From Bacteroidota bacterium (GTDB lineage Bacteria; Bacteroidota; Bacteroidia; Bacteroidales; GCA-2748055): DNA of 33,028 nt. The notes beneath the pieces are model-generated. The model was given only the letters and a program-made list of their open reading frames with translations. It was not told the origin of the DNA and did no database searches. The stretch spans positions 1-33,028 of the forward strand of contig PDRI01000035.1 in NCBI GenBank assembly GCA_002748055.1, given 5' to 3'. A program made the position numbers and the translations under genes. The number at the start of each line of letters is the position of its first letter. The stretch's first letter is position 1. Below, piece by piece: positions 23,354-30,369 of the stretch.

Positions 23354-25318
23354 ATGAAGGACAAATTAGAATTGCTGGCCCGGATCATGCGCCATCTGGC
23401 AGCCAATGAAACAGAGGCAGCTGATAAACTGATTGAAGTCTTTATGAACCAGGTCCCTGAGATTTCTGCAGACGAAATAGCTAAAACGGCCCAGGAATTG
23501 GACGACGAGGGCGTATTTGATAATGCCGAACAACACGTGAGCATCGAAAGAAAGGTCTTTGCGGTGATCGATCAGAAAATCCCCGTCCAGGATCTGAGCA
23601 ACTATGGTCCCGGCCATCCGATTCACACCTTCAGAGAGGAAAACAAAATGCTGCGCAAGCTCGTGGAACGATCCCGTAAGCTTCTGGAAACGGCGAACAG
23701 TTTTACCAGGCTTCATTCCGACTGGATCCTGGTAGCCAAAGAGTTTCAACAAACAGAACTGCACTACCTGCGGAAAGAGAACCAACTCTTTCCCTTTCTG
23801 GAAAAACGAGGTTTCTCACATCCGAGCAGCATTATGTGGAGCCTGCATGACGAGATTCGGATGCTTGCCAAAAACTTCCGGAAGGCGGTAGATGAGAAGA
23901 ACGAAGCGCAGTCGAAAACACTCCTTGCCAGGGTAAGCCGCGAAGTAGATGAGATGATCGTCAAAGAAGAGAAGGTTCTGCTGCCCCGTTCCTCGAAACT
24001 GCTGAGCAATGACAACTGGAAGGAAATCCGTAAGGGTGAGGATGAGATCGGTTGGATCATTGATCCACCCCCCGTGTCCTGGCAGCCCCTGAAGGACATG
24101 AGTCAGCACCTGGATATTGATGCCAAAAGAATTGAAGTGATTCTGGAGATCATCAGGGATTTCTTTGCCGGAAAAGCCCCTCATGAACTGGAAAAAGTCA
24201 TCCAAAAAGAATTGGGTGGCAGCATTTCACCCGCGGAATTTGCACTGGCCGAACAGAAGGTCCAGGAGCATGAAGTAAGCGACCTGCAGTTCAAGGAGCA
24301 GATCGATGAGCTGCTGAAAGTCTTCAGGGCTTCCTTTGAAAAAGTTGAGGTCGGCGGACTGGAAAAAGGTCACCCTGTGGAAACCTTCATCCGCGAAAAC
24401 AAGGCTATTCAGGAATTGCTGCGGGAAGTCCGGGAAGAAAATTCCCGGGCGAACAGCACAATGCCAAAGGAGAAATTCTGGGAGGTGGCTTATGAAAAGA
24501 TCGGACAGATCAACCTGCACTATGTGCGCAAGGAAAACCAGCTCTTCCCCTATCTTGAGGACAAAGGTTTCGACAAACCTTCCACGGTAATGTGGGCATT
24601 GCACGACGATGTCCGCCAGCTTATAAAGTACTATAGCGAACTTGTCAAGAGTGCCGGATTTGAGGAACTCTTCTCCACCCAGGAGATGCTGTTCTCCGCG
24701 ATCGAGGACATGATCTACAAGGAAGAGAAAATTCTCTGGCCCACCAGCCTGGAGCTTCTCAGTGAGGAGGAATGGGTGGAAATCCGAAAGGGAGAAGACG
24801 AGATAGGCTGGTGCCTGATCCCCAAGCCGCCCATGTGGAATCCCCTCTGGACCCATCCCTCCACAGCTGCCCCGGAAAGCATGCCGCCAGAATCCGACCT
24901 CTCCGGGACAGCCGGCATAAACCTGGAAATCGGATGCATCAGCCCCGAACAGATCAACCTTATATTCAGCCATCTGCCCTTCGATGTGACCTATGTTGAC
25001 GAAAACAACGAGGTTCGCTTCTACAACAAGGGCGAGGGCCGAATCTTTCCCCGCTCTCCGGGCATCATCGGACGACAGGTGAAGTACTGCCATCCACCCA
25101 AAAGCGTGCACATGGTGGAGCGCATCGTCGATGCCTTCCGCAAAGGGGAGAAAAATGAGGCCAGCTTCTGGATCGATTTCAGGGAGAAGTTTATCCACAT
25201 CCAGTACTTTGCCGTAAGGGATGCCGAAGGCAAATACCGGGGCGTGGTCGAGATTAGCTATGACGCTAAACCCGTACGCAGCCTCGAAGGCGAGCAGCGC
25301 CTCCTGGACTGGGAATAA
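23354..25318 (+). CDS. Duplicated DUF438-hemerythrin protein with C-terminal PAS
   Basis: This 654-residue cytoplasmic protein contains DUF438 at about residues 1-75 and a hemerythrin-like domain at about 80-235. A second DUF438-like segment (about 250-325) and hemerythrin-like domain (about 335-487) follow, and a PAS-like domain spans about 527-650 (YCHPPKSVHMVERIVDAF). The two cores are collinear: GHPIHTF at 87 and GHPVETF at 339, LHYLRKENQLFP at 136 and LHYVRKENQLFP at 388, GEDEIGW ending at 234 and 486, all 252 residues apart. Usual DUF438-hemerythrin-PAS proteins have one copy. His and Glu of both diiron centres look present, although the second His of motif 1 is Glu in copy 2. The PAS domain has no attached kinase or HTH. 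Sensing or scavenging of NO/O2 is inferred from the domains and the Fe-S regulator of the operon. Confidence 0.85.
   Translation: MKDKLELLARIMRHLAANETEAADKLIEVFMNQVPEISADEIAKTAQELDDEGVFDNAEQHVSIERKVFAVIDQKIPVQDLSNYGPGHPIHTFREENKMLRKLVERSRKLLETANSFTRLHSDWILVAKEFQQTELHYLRKENQLFPFLEKRGFSHPSSIMWSLHDEIRMLAKNFRKAVDEKNEAQSKTLLARVSREVDEMIVKEEKVLLPRSSKLLSNDNWKEIRKGEDEIGWIIDPPPVSWQPLKDMSQHLDIDAKRIEVILEIIRDFFAGKAPHELEKVIQKELGGSISPAEFALAEQKVQEHEVSDLQFKEQIDELLKVFRASFEKVEVGGLEKGHPVETFIRENKAIQELLREVREENSRANSTMPKEKFWEVAYEKIGQINLHYVRKENQLFPYLEDKGFDKPSTVMWALHDDVRQLIKYYSELVKSAGFEELFSTQEMLFSAIEDMIYKEEKILWPTSLELLSEEEWVEIRKGEDEIGWCLIPKPPMWNPLWTHPSTAAPESMPPESDLSGTAGINLEIGCISPEQINLIFSHLPFDVTYVDENNEVRFYNKGEGRIFPRSPGIIGRQVKYCHPPKSVHMVERIVDAFRKGEKNEASFWIDFREKFIHIQYFAVRDAEGKYRGVVEISYDAKPVRSLEGEQRLLDWE
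23612..24055 (+). repeat. DUF438-hemerythrin internal repeat, unit 1
   Basis: This codes for residues 87-234 of the protein above, from GHPIHTF to EDEIGW. It matches unit 2 at an exact offset of 756 bases (252 codons) at three checked anchors, without net insertion or deletion. Confidence 0.8.
24368..24811 (+). repeat. DUF438-hemerythrin internal repeat, unit 2
   Basis: This codes for residues 339-486, from GHPVETF to EDEIGW. It is diverged at the DNA level from unit 1 but collinear. Trp replaces Leu after KEEKI, and the first motif has Glu where unit 1 has His. Confidence 0.8.
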
Positions 25319-25319
25319 G

Positions 25320-25340
25320 AGGAACCGGAAGGTTGTTCCT
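25320..25340. terminator. Possible hairpin between convergent genes
   Basis: AGGAAC (25320-25325) and GTTCCT (25335-25340) are perfect inverted arms. An alternative inner stem AACC-GGAA-GGTT overlaps them. The 54-base convergent gap between the DUF438 gene and lplA contains this structure and no T-run, so terminator function is only suggested by position. Confidence 0.3.
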
Positions 25341-25372
25341 GCGGACCAAAGGCCAAAGAAACGGGCATACAA

Positions 25373-26350
25373 TCAGAACAGTCCATCCAGGAATTCGTCC
25401 GGACTGACATTCGCCATATAGTCTCCGAGCGCGACCTCTTTCAGCCTTTGCTGAATTTCGCCTTTTTCGTGAGCTAAGCCCGTCAGGAGCTCTTCTAATT
25501 CAGCCAATTCGCGCATGTTGAAGAAGTCTCCAAAGATCCTGGCCTTTTCAATGACCCCGTTTTTCACCTCCAGGTTCAGTTCCACATGGCCTCCACTGGT
25601 TCTGATGCCCTTCTGAAAGTTGTAGCGGGGCGAGGATCCGAAATTCCATTCCCAGGTCCCGTACTTCTCCTTTACCAACTGCGCAATTGTCTTCCTGTCG
25701 GCATCGCTGAGGGTGTATAGCCGGGAATCGGTGTACAAGGCCATGACATGGGCAATAATCCGGTCTTCGAATTCCTCCAGCCCTATCGGGTCGGCCAGAT
25801 GTTCCGAGATATTGGTAACCCTGCTGCGAACCGACTTTACTGCCTTATCCCTGTACTTTAGCGGATTCACCTTTAAGGCCTTGGAAAGGTCGGGCAGATT
25901 GGAGGAAAAAAGCAGGGTGCCATGCTGCAGGATCCTGCCATTGTAGTGGCACTGTGCATTGCCCGAAAATTTCTTTCCTCCGATCGTCAGGTCGTTCCTG
26001 CCCTCGAAGCGTGCATCAACCCCCATCTCATTCAGCACATCCAGAATAGGCCGGGTGTATTTCCTGAAATCCACCGACTTATCGGCAGCTTGCCTGATAA
26101 AGGTGAAATTCAGGTTGCCCGGATCGTGGAATACAGCACCGCCGCCGGACATGCGTCTGATCACATCTATGCCCTCCGCTCTCACATAGGCTTCATTGAT
26201 CTCGGCAACCGAATTCTGATGCCTGCCCACAATAATCGAAGGCCGATTGATATAGAGGTAGAAACAGTCTTCCTCCCTGTGTCTGAGCAGGAATTCTTCA
26301 GTAGCCAGATTAAAGGCCGGATCGAGGGTAGTTGAACGAATACATAACAT
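25373..26350 (-). CDS. lplA: Lipoate-protein ligase
   Basis: This 325-residue enzyme attaches free lipoate via lipoyl-AMP to lysines of 2-oxoacid dehydrogenase E2 and glycine-cleavage H proteins. Lipoate-binding RRMSGGGAVFHDPGNLNFT lies at about residues 68-86, then the catalytic-lysine region GGKKFSGNAQ and HGTLLFSSN. A C-terminal accessory domain spans about 240-325 (YGTWEWNFGSSPRYNF). The ATG at 26350 (MLCIRSTTLDPAFNLATEEF) matches the family N-terminus better than an in-frame start at 26386. A GCAC-TTTT-GTGC hairpin lies 2 bases upstream (26353-26364). It is downstream of the PFOR gene on the same strand, separated by 112 bases and a possible terminator. Confidence 0.94.
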   Translation of the reverse strand: MLCIRSTTLDPAFNLATEEFLLRHREEDCFYLYINRPSIIVGRHQNSVAEINEAYVRAEGIDVIRRMSGGGAVFHDPGNLNFTFIRQAADKSVDFRKYTRPILDVLNEMGVDARFEGRNDLTIGGKKFSGNAQCHYNGRILQHGTLLFSSNLPDLSKALKVNPLKYRDKAVKSVRSRVTNISEHLADPIGLEEFEDRIIAHVMALYTDSRLYTLSDADRKTIAQLVKEKYGTWEWNFGSSPRYNFQKGIRTSGGHVELNLEVKNGVIEKARIFGDFFNMRELAELEELLTGLAHEKGEIQQRLKEVALGDYMANVSPDEFLDGLF

Positions 26351-26411
26351 GGGCACAAAAGTGCTCAAAAAAGCCCACGCCTGCAATCCTTCGGCTTAAA
26401 ACAACAGAAGA

Positions 26412-26427
26412 GCCCTCCTGAGAAGGC
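26412..26427 (-). terminator. Possible terminator after the PFOR operon
   Basis: On the minus strand GCCTTC-TCAG-GAGGGC folds into a 6-base stem with one G-T wobble and a tetraloop, followed by a T-rich stretch (TCTTCTGTTGTTTT). It is 35 bases beyond the PFOR stop. Confidence 0.4.
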
Positions 26428-26462
26428 CCCCCTGTCTTGCTAAACTACTTATGAACCAACAC

Positions 26463-29400
26463 TTAATCCGATAGATCTTTCAGTGCATCCATCCGCATTT
26501 TATTGTCTCGCTTAGCCAGATTCAGCAGCCGCTCCGCCTCTTCGGGGTCGCTCATTGAGAGGATTTTATAGCGGCCTTCATTCTTCACAAATTCGCTGAA
26601 ATCCCTGGTGGGCTCTTCGGCATCCCAAATCATGGGGTTCTCCCCTTTCTCTCTGAGTGCCGGATTAAACCGGTAGAGGGGCCAATAGCCGGTTGAAACA
26701 GCCAGTTTTGCCTGCTGAGCCCCCTTTCCAAGGTTATAGCCATGCGCAATACAGGGTGCGTAAGCGATAACAATGGACGGGCCATCGAAATGCTCGGCTT
26801 CCCAAATTGCCCGGGCAACCTGCTTCCGGTCCTGATTCAGATTCACGGAGGCCACATACACCGTTCCGTAGGTGGTCATCATCAGGCCCAGGTTCTTTTT
26901 ACCCATCTTCTTGCCCGAAGCCGCAAATTTGGCAACCGCACCACGCGGAGTAGATTTCGATGCCTGTCCTCCTGTGTTTGAATACACCTCGGTATCGATA
27001 ACCAATACATTTACATTGCGGCCGGATGCGAGCACATGATCCAGGCCTCCAAAACCAATATCATAAGCCCAGCCATCTCCTCCAAAGATCCATACCGATT
27101 TCTCCAGTATGAAATCTTCCAGTTGGCGGATCATCTCCAGGTGTTTGCGGACTTCCCCTTCGGCCTGTTCAATGGCGGCCGGAAGCATGGCCTTAAGGCG
27201 CTTCTCGTTTTGCTTTGCCTCCGGACCAAGGTCCTCAAACAATTCCAGGGTCTTCTTCAGGACCTCGCCGATTTCCGAATCGGCACCCGCATCCAGTGCC
27301 AGACCAAGTTGGGTTTTTAAAAGGGCCCGGTTGGCATCGACAGACAAACGCATCCCAAAGCCATACTCGGCATTGTCCTCGAACAGCGAGTTGGCCCAGG
27401 CCGGCCCCCTGCCTTCCTCATTCGTGGAATAGGGCGTAGCGGGGAAAGTACCCCCATAGATCGAAGAACAACCCGTGGCATTGGCAATTAACATTCGGTC
27501 GCCAAAAAGCTGAGTAACAATAGAAATGTAATTGACCTCCCCACAGCCCTGACAGGAAGCAGGAAAATCAAAGTAGGTAGCACTGTACTGCTCACTGTCA
27601 AGACCAAGTTCCCTTGCAATCCAGGGCATGGATTTGGCCTGTTTACCAAGTTGAACCAGGCGATTGGTCGCTGTAGGAATTACCCCGTTAACCGACATGG
27701 CAGAAACCGGGACCGTGTCGCCGGTAAGCCGGATCACGGGTTCCATAACATTCAGTGCAAAGTCGCGGCTTCCCTCAGGGATCAGGTCTGCTTCGGGTAT
27801 CACCGGTATTGCCGGTGCCGACTCAGTTTCGGCCTCCGGAACGGGAACCTCCTTTACCGCATCCCGGGATGCATCAATGGCTGCCCAGTTCATTTCTACA
27901 ATGTCTTTCCCTTTACGCAGGAACTGCTTCTCCACCGCCTTTTTGATCAATGCAATTGCCTCATCTTCGGGAAGTACCCCGGAGATCTTAAAAAAGGCCG
28001 TTTGCATAACGGTATTGATGCGGTTACCCAAGCCTGCCTTTCTGGCAATGCTGGCTGCATTGATGTTATAGACCTTAATTTTCTTCTCCCGAATGGTGTC
28101 CTGCATCTCTCTGGTAAGCCTGGAAAAAACCTCTTCGGGCTCATAGGTGGAATTCAGAAGAAAAATTCCACCCTCGACAATCCCCTGGAGCAAATCGTAC
28201 TTTCCAATGTACTGTTGACGGTGACAGGCAATGAAATCGCAGTTGTTCAGCAAGTATTCGGACTGTATCCTTTCCTCGCCGAAGCGGAGATGGCTGATTG
28301 TGTAGCCACCCGACTTATTGGAATCGTACTGAAAATAGCCCTGTGCGTAGAGATCTGTATCGTCACCGATGATCTTAATGGAGTTTTTGTTGGCCGAAAC
28401 GGTTCCGTCCGAACCATAGCCCCAGAATTTACAACGCTTTGCACTTTGCGGTTCTGTATCAATCTCCTCTCTGATTTTCAATGACTTATGCGATACATCA
28501 TCGGTAATCCCCACAGTAAAGTCGTGACTGCATTCCCCATCGAGGTGATCGTAGACTGCTTTCACCATAGAGGGCGTAAACTCCTTCGAAGAAAGCCCAT
28601 AACGGCCGCCAATGATCTTTATATGGCGATCCTGCATAGCCATCACCGTATCGAGGTAAAGGGGCTCACCCGCAGCACCTGGTTCCTTGGTCCGATCCAG
28701 TACGGCAATCTTCTTTACCGATTCCGGAATAGCTGCTGCAAAGTCCTTTACGGAGAAGGGGCGGAACAAACGGACCTTCAGGGCCCCCACCTTTTCTCCT
28801 TTCGAACAAAGGTAGTTTACCGTTTCCTCAATGGTCTCGCACGAAGATCCCATCGAGATCAGGACTTTCTCCGCCCGGGGATCACCCACATATTGGAAAA
28901 GGTCGTATTTGCGGCCCACTTTCTCTTCCAGCAATCTCATATACTTACGGACGATCCCGGGGGTGGCCTCATAATAGGTATTCACCGTCTCCCTGCCCTG
29001 GAAATAGACATCGGGATTCTGGGCTCCAACCTTGCAATAAGGCCGGTCGGGGTTTAGCGAGCCCTTGCGAAAGCGTTCCACGTACTTCATGTCCAGCATG
29101 GATGCCAGGGTATCATAATCAATGCTCTCGACCTTCTGTACCGAATGGGATGTGCGGAAGCCGTCAAAGAAATGCACAAACGGTATGCGGGCCTCCAGGG
29201 TCGAAAGATGGGCCACTGTGGCCAGGTCCATGGCCTCCTGTACATTGGCCGAGGAAAGAAAGCAAAAGCCGGTACTCCTGGCAGCCATCACATCACTGTG
29301 ATCACCGAAAATGGAAAGCGACTGTGCAGCAATGGAACGTGCAGAAACATGGAATACTGCCGGCATCATCTCGCCTGCTATTTTAAACATATTGGGAATC

Positions 29401-29678
29401 ATCAGCAGCAGGCCCTGCGACGCCGTAAAAGTCGTTGTCAGCGAGCCTGCTGTCAGGGAGCCGTGACAGGCTCCTGCAGCCCCGGCTTCCGATTGCATTT
29501 CTGCCACCGAAACCGGCTGGCCAAAAATATTTTTCCTGCCGGCAGTCGCCCAGGCATCGGTATATTCCCCCATATCCGAGGATGGTGTAATGGGATAAAT
29601 GGCCGCAACCTCACTAAAAGCATAGGCCACATGAGCGGCAGCTGTATTGCCGTCAATGGTAATCATTCTCTTTGACAT
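26463..29678 (-). CDS. nifJ: Pyruvate:ferredoxin/flavodoxin oxidoreductase lacking the ferredoxin domain
   Basis: This 1071-residue fused enzyme converts pyruvate and CoA to acetyl-CoA and CO2 using TPP. Visible are the N-terminal pyruvate/TPP domain (AIYPITPSSDMGEYTDAW), the CoA-side domain, the gamma domain (FWGYGSDGTVSANKNSIKI) and the C-terminal TPP domain (GGDGWAYDIGFGGLDH near 865, SNTGGQ near 900). Proximal-cluster ligands Cys709, Cys712, Cys737 and Cys976 are present; the 709-737 spacing equals Cys812-Cys840 of the Desulfovibrio africanus enzyme. The domain with two CxxCxxC-type [4Fe-4S] motifs, normally between PVSA...P.GT and the CxxC, is absent: GVIPTATNR is followed after about 35 residues by SCQGCGE. 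The start at 29678 (MSKRMITIDGN) follows the family. It is the third gene of an operon after a TonB receptor and an unknown protein. Confidence 0.93.
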   Translation of the reverse strand: MSKRMITIDGNTAAAHVAYAFSEVAAIYPITPSSDMGEYTDAWATAGRKNIFGQPVSVAEMQSEAGAAGACHGSLTAGSLTTTFTASQGLLLMIPNMFKIAGEMMPAVFHVSARSIAAQSLSIFGDHSDVMAARSTGFCFLSSANVQEAMDLATVAHLSTLEARIPFVHFFDGFRTSHSVQKVESIDYDTLASMLDMKYVERFRKGSLNPDRPYCKVGAQNPDVYFQGRETVNTYYEATPGIVRKYMRLLEEKVGRKYDLFQYVGDPRAEKVLISMGSSCETIEETVNYLCSKGEKVGALKVRLFRPFSVKDFAAAIPESVKKIAVLDRTKEPGAAGEPLYLDTVMAMQDRHIKIIGGRYGLSSKEFTPSMVKAVYDHLDGECSHDFTVGITDDVSHKSLKIREEIDTEPQSAKRCKFWGYGSDGTVSANKNSIKIIGDDTDLYAQGYFQYDSNKSGGYTISHLRFGEERIQSEYLLNNCDFIACHRQQYIGKYDLLQGIVEGGIFLLNSTYEPEEVFSRLTREMQDTIREKKIKVYNINAASIARKAGLGNRINTVMQTAFFKISGVLPEDEAIALIKKAVEKQFLRKGKDIVEMNWAAIDASRDAVKEVPVPEAETESAPAIPVIPEADLIPEGSRDFALNVMEPVIRLTGDTVPVSAMSVNGVIPTATNRLVQLGKQAKSMPWIARELGLDSEQYSATYFDFPASCQGCGEVNYISIVTQLFGDRMLIANATGCSSIYGGTFPATPYSTNEEGRGPAWANSLFEDNAEYGFGMRLSVDANRALLKTQLGLALDAGADSEIGEVLKKTLELFEDLGPEAKQNEKRLKAMLPAAIEQAEGEVRKHLEMIRQLEDFILEKSVWIFGGDGWAYDIGFGGLDHVLASGRNVNVLVIDTEVYSNTGGQASKSTPRGAVAKFAASGKKMGKKNLGLMMTTYGTVYVASVNLNQDRKQVARAIWEAEHFDGPSIVIAYAPCIAHGYNLGKGAQQAKLAVSTGYWPLYRFNPALREKGENPMIWDAEEPTRDFSEFVKNEGRYKILSMSDPEEAERLLNLAKRDNKMRMDALKDLSD

Positions 29679-29701
29679 ATTTCTCTGTTCATTAATGGTA
29701 A

Positions 29702-30367
29702 TCAAACACGAAAGGCAAACTGCAAAACGGGAGAACCGTTAAGCGGCTTACGCTTCTCTGCATATTTTCTGCACATGGCATTCTCGAGCAGGATGATCCT
29801 GTTCAACACATCGAGACACAGCTCCGTCGAAGCCCTGTATTCCCTTATAAGCGCTTGATCCCAGGCCGGGATCTCTTCTATGGCACAGAGGGTTTCCTGG
29901 ATTTCCGCATAAGAATGCGCGATAAAGGGCAGCAACATCTGGTAGAGGGCATTGATTTCGCTCCCCCTCTTCGTGAGCTCCAAATACCGCATCGTTTCAA
30001 TCGAGCTGGTCCTCATCTCATGCCTGATCCGGGCCTTCAGATCCTTGTAGTCGGCGCTCATAAGCTGGCCCAGTCTGCGGAGCCGGGCCAGCTCCTCCTG
30101 CATATACACCGGATCACTTTCGAAGCGCATCTCGTCAAAACTCAGGAATTCCCTTTCTGTGCACTGTATCTTTTCCATCAGGCACATGGAGGAGAAGTCT
30201 CGCCCGGGCCCCGGAAATGTGATATAAACCAGGCGGGATGAGAAATAGCCCGGACAGGAATAGTCTGTAGAAAAGACAAAACGCAGGTTCCCTATGTTGT
30301 ATGTTCCCTCCAGCGAACTGTTGAACTTCCTGGACTCGGAAAACAATTTGTTTATGAAATCACTCAT
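29702..30367 (-). CDS. Unrecognised protein between TonB receptor and PFOR
   Basis: This 221-residue protein has no signal peptide and no recognised domain. The first 85 residues look alpha/beta (TYNIGNLRFVFSTDYSCPGY), and the remainder is helical and charged (ELARLRRLGQLMSADYKDLKARIRHEM, in two turns), so a coiled-coil or four-helix region is likely. Cys residues are scattered (near 38, 63, 70, 158, 182 and 195) and do not form a ferredoxin motif. It starts 2 bases after the TonB receptor stop and ends 23 bases before the PFOR start, so it is co-transcribed with both. Function is unknown. Confidence 0.7.
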   Translation of the reverse strand: MSDFINKLFSESRKFNSSLEGTYNIGNLRFVFSTDYSCPGYFSSRLVYITFPGPGRDFSSMCLMEKIQCTEREFLSFDEMRFESDPVYMQEELARLRRLGQLMSADYKDLKARIRHEMRTSSIETMRYLELTKRGSEINALYQMLLPFIAHSYAEIQETLCAIEEIPAWDQALIREYRASTELCLDVLNRIILLENAMCRKYAEKRKPLNGSPVLQFAFRV

Positions 30368-30369
30368 AT

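Noticed and set aside
24227..25372. Long minus-strand open frame opposite the DUF438 gene
   Set aside because: It is a shadow of a high-GC coding strand; the plus strand encodes clear hemerythrin and PAS motifs here.
27535..27700. Possibility that the missing PFOR ferredoxin domain reflects a frameshift
   Set aside because: The frame is uninterrupted and there is no spare DNA of about 300 bases that could encode the domain in another frame; an in-frame deletion fits better.
27651..29057. Plus-strand frames opposite the PFOR gene
   Set aside because: These are antisense to a continuous, conserved 1071-residue protein and contain no recognisable motif.
29702..30367. Idea that the 221-residue protein supplies the missing ferredoxin centres of PFOR
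   Set aside because: Its Cys residues are scattered and show no CxxCxxC motif; it could still be a partner but not an obvious ferredoxin.
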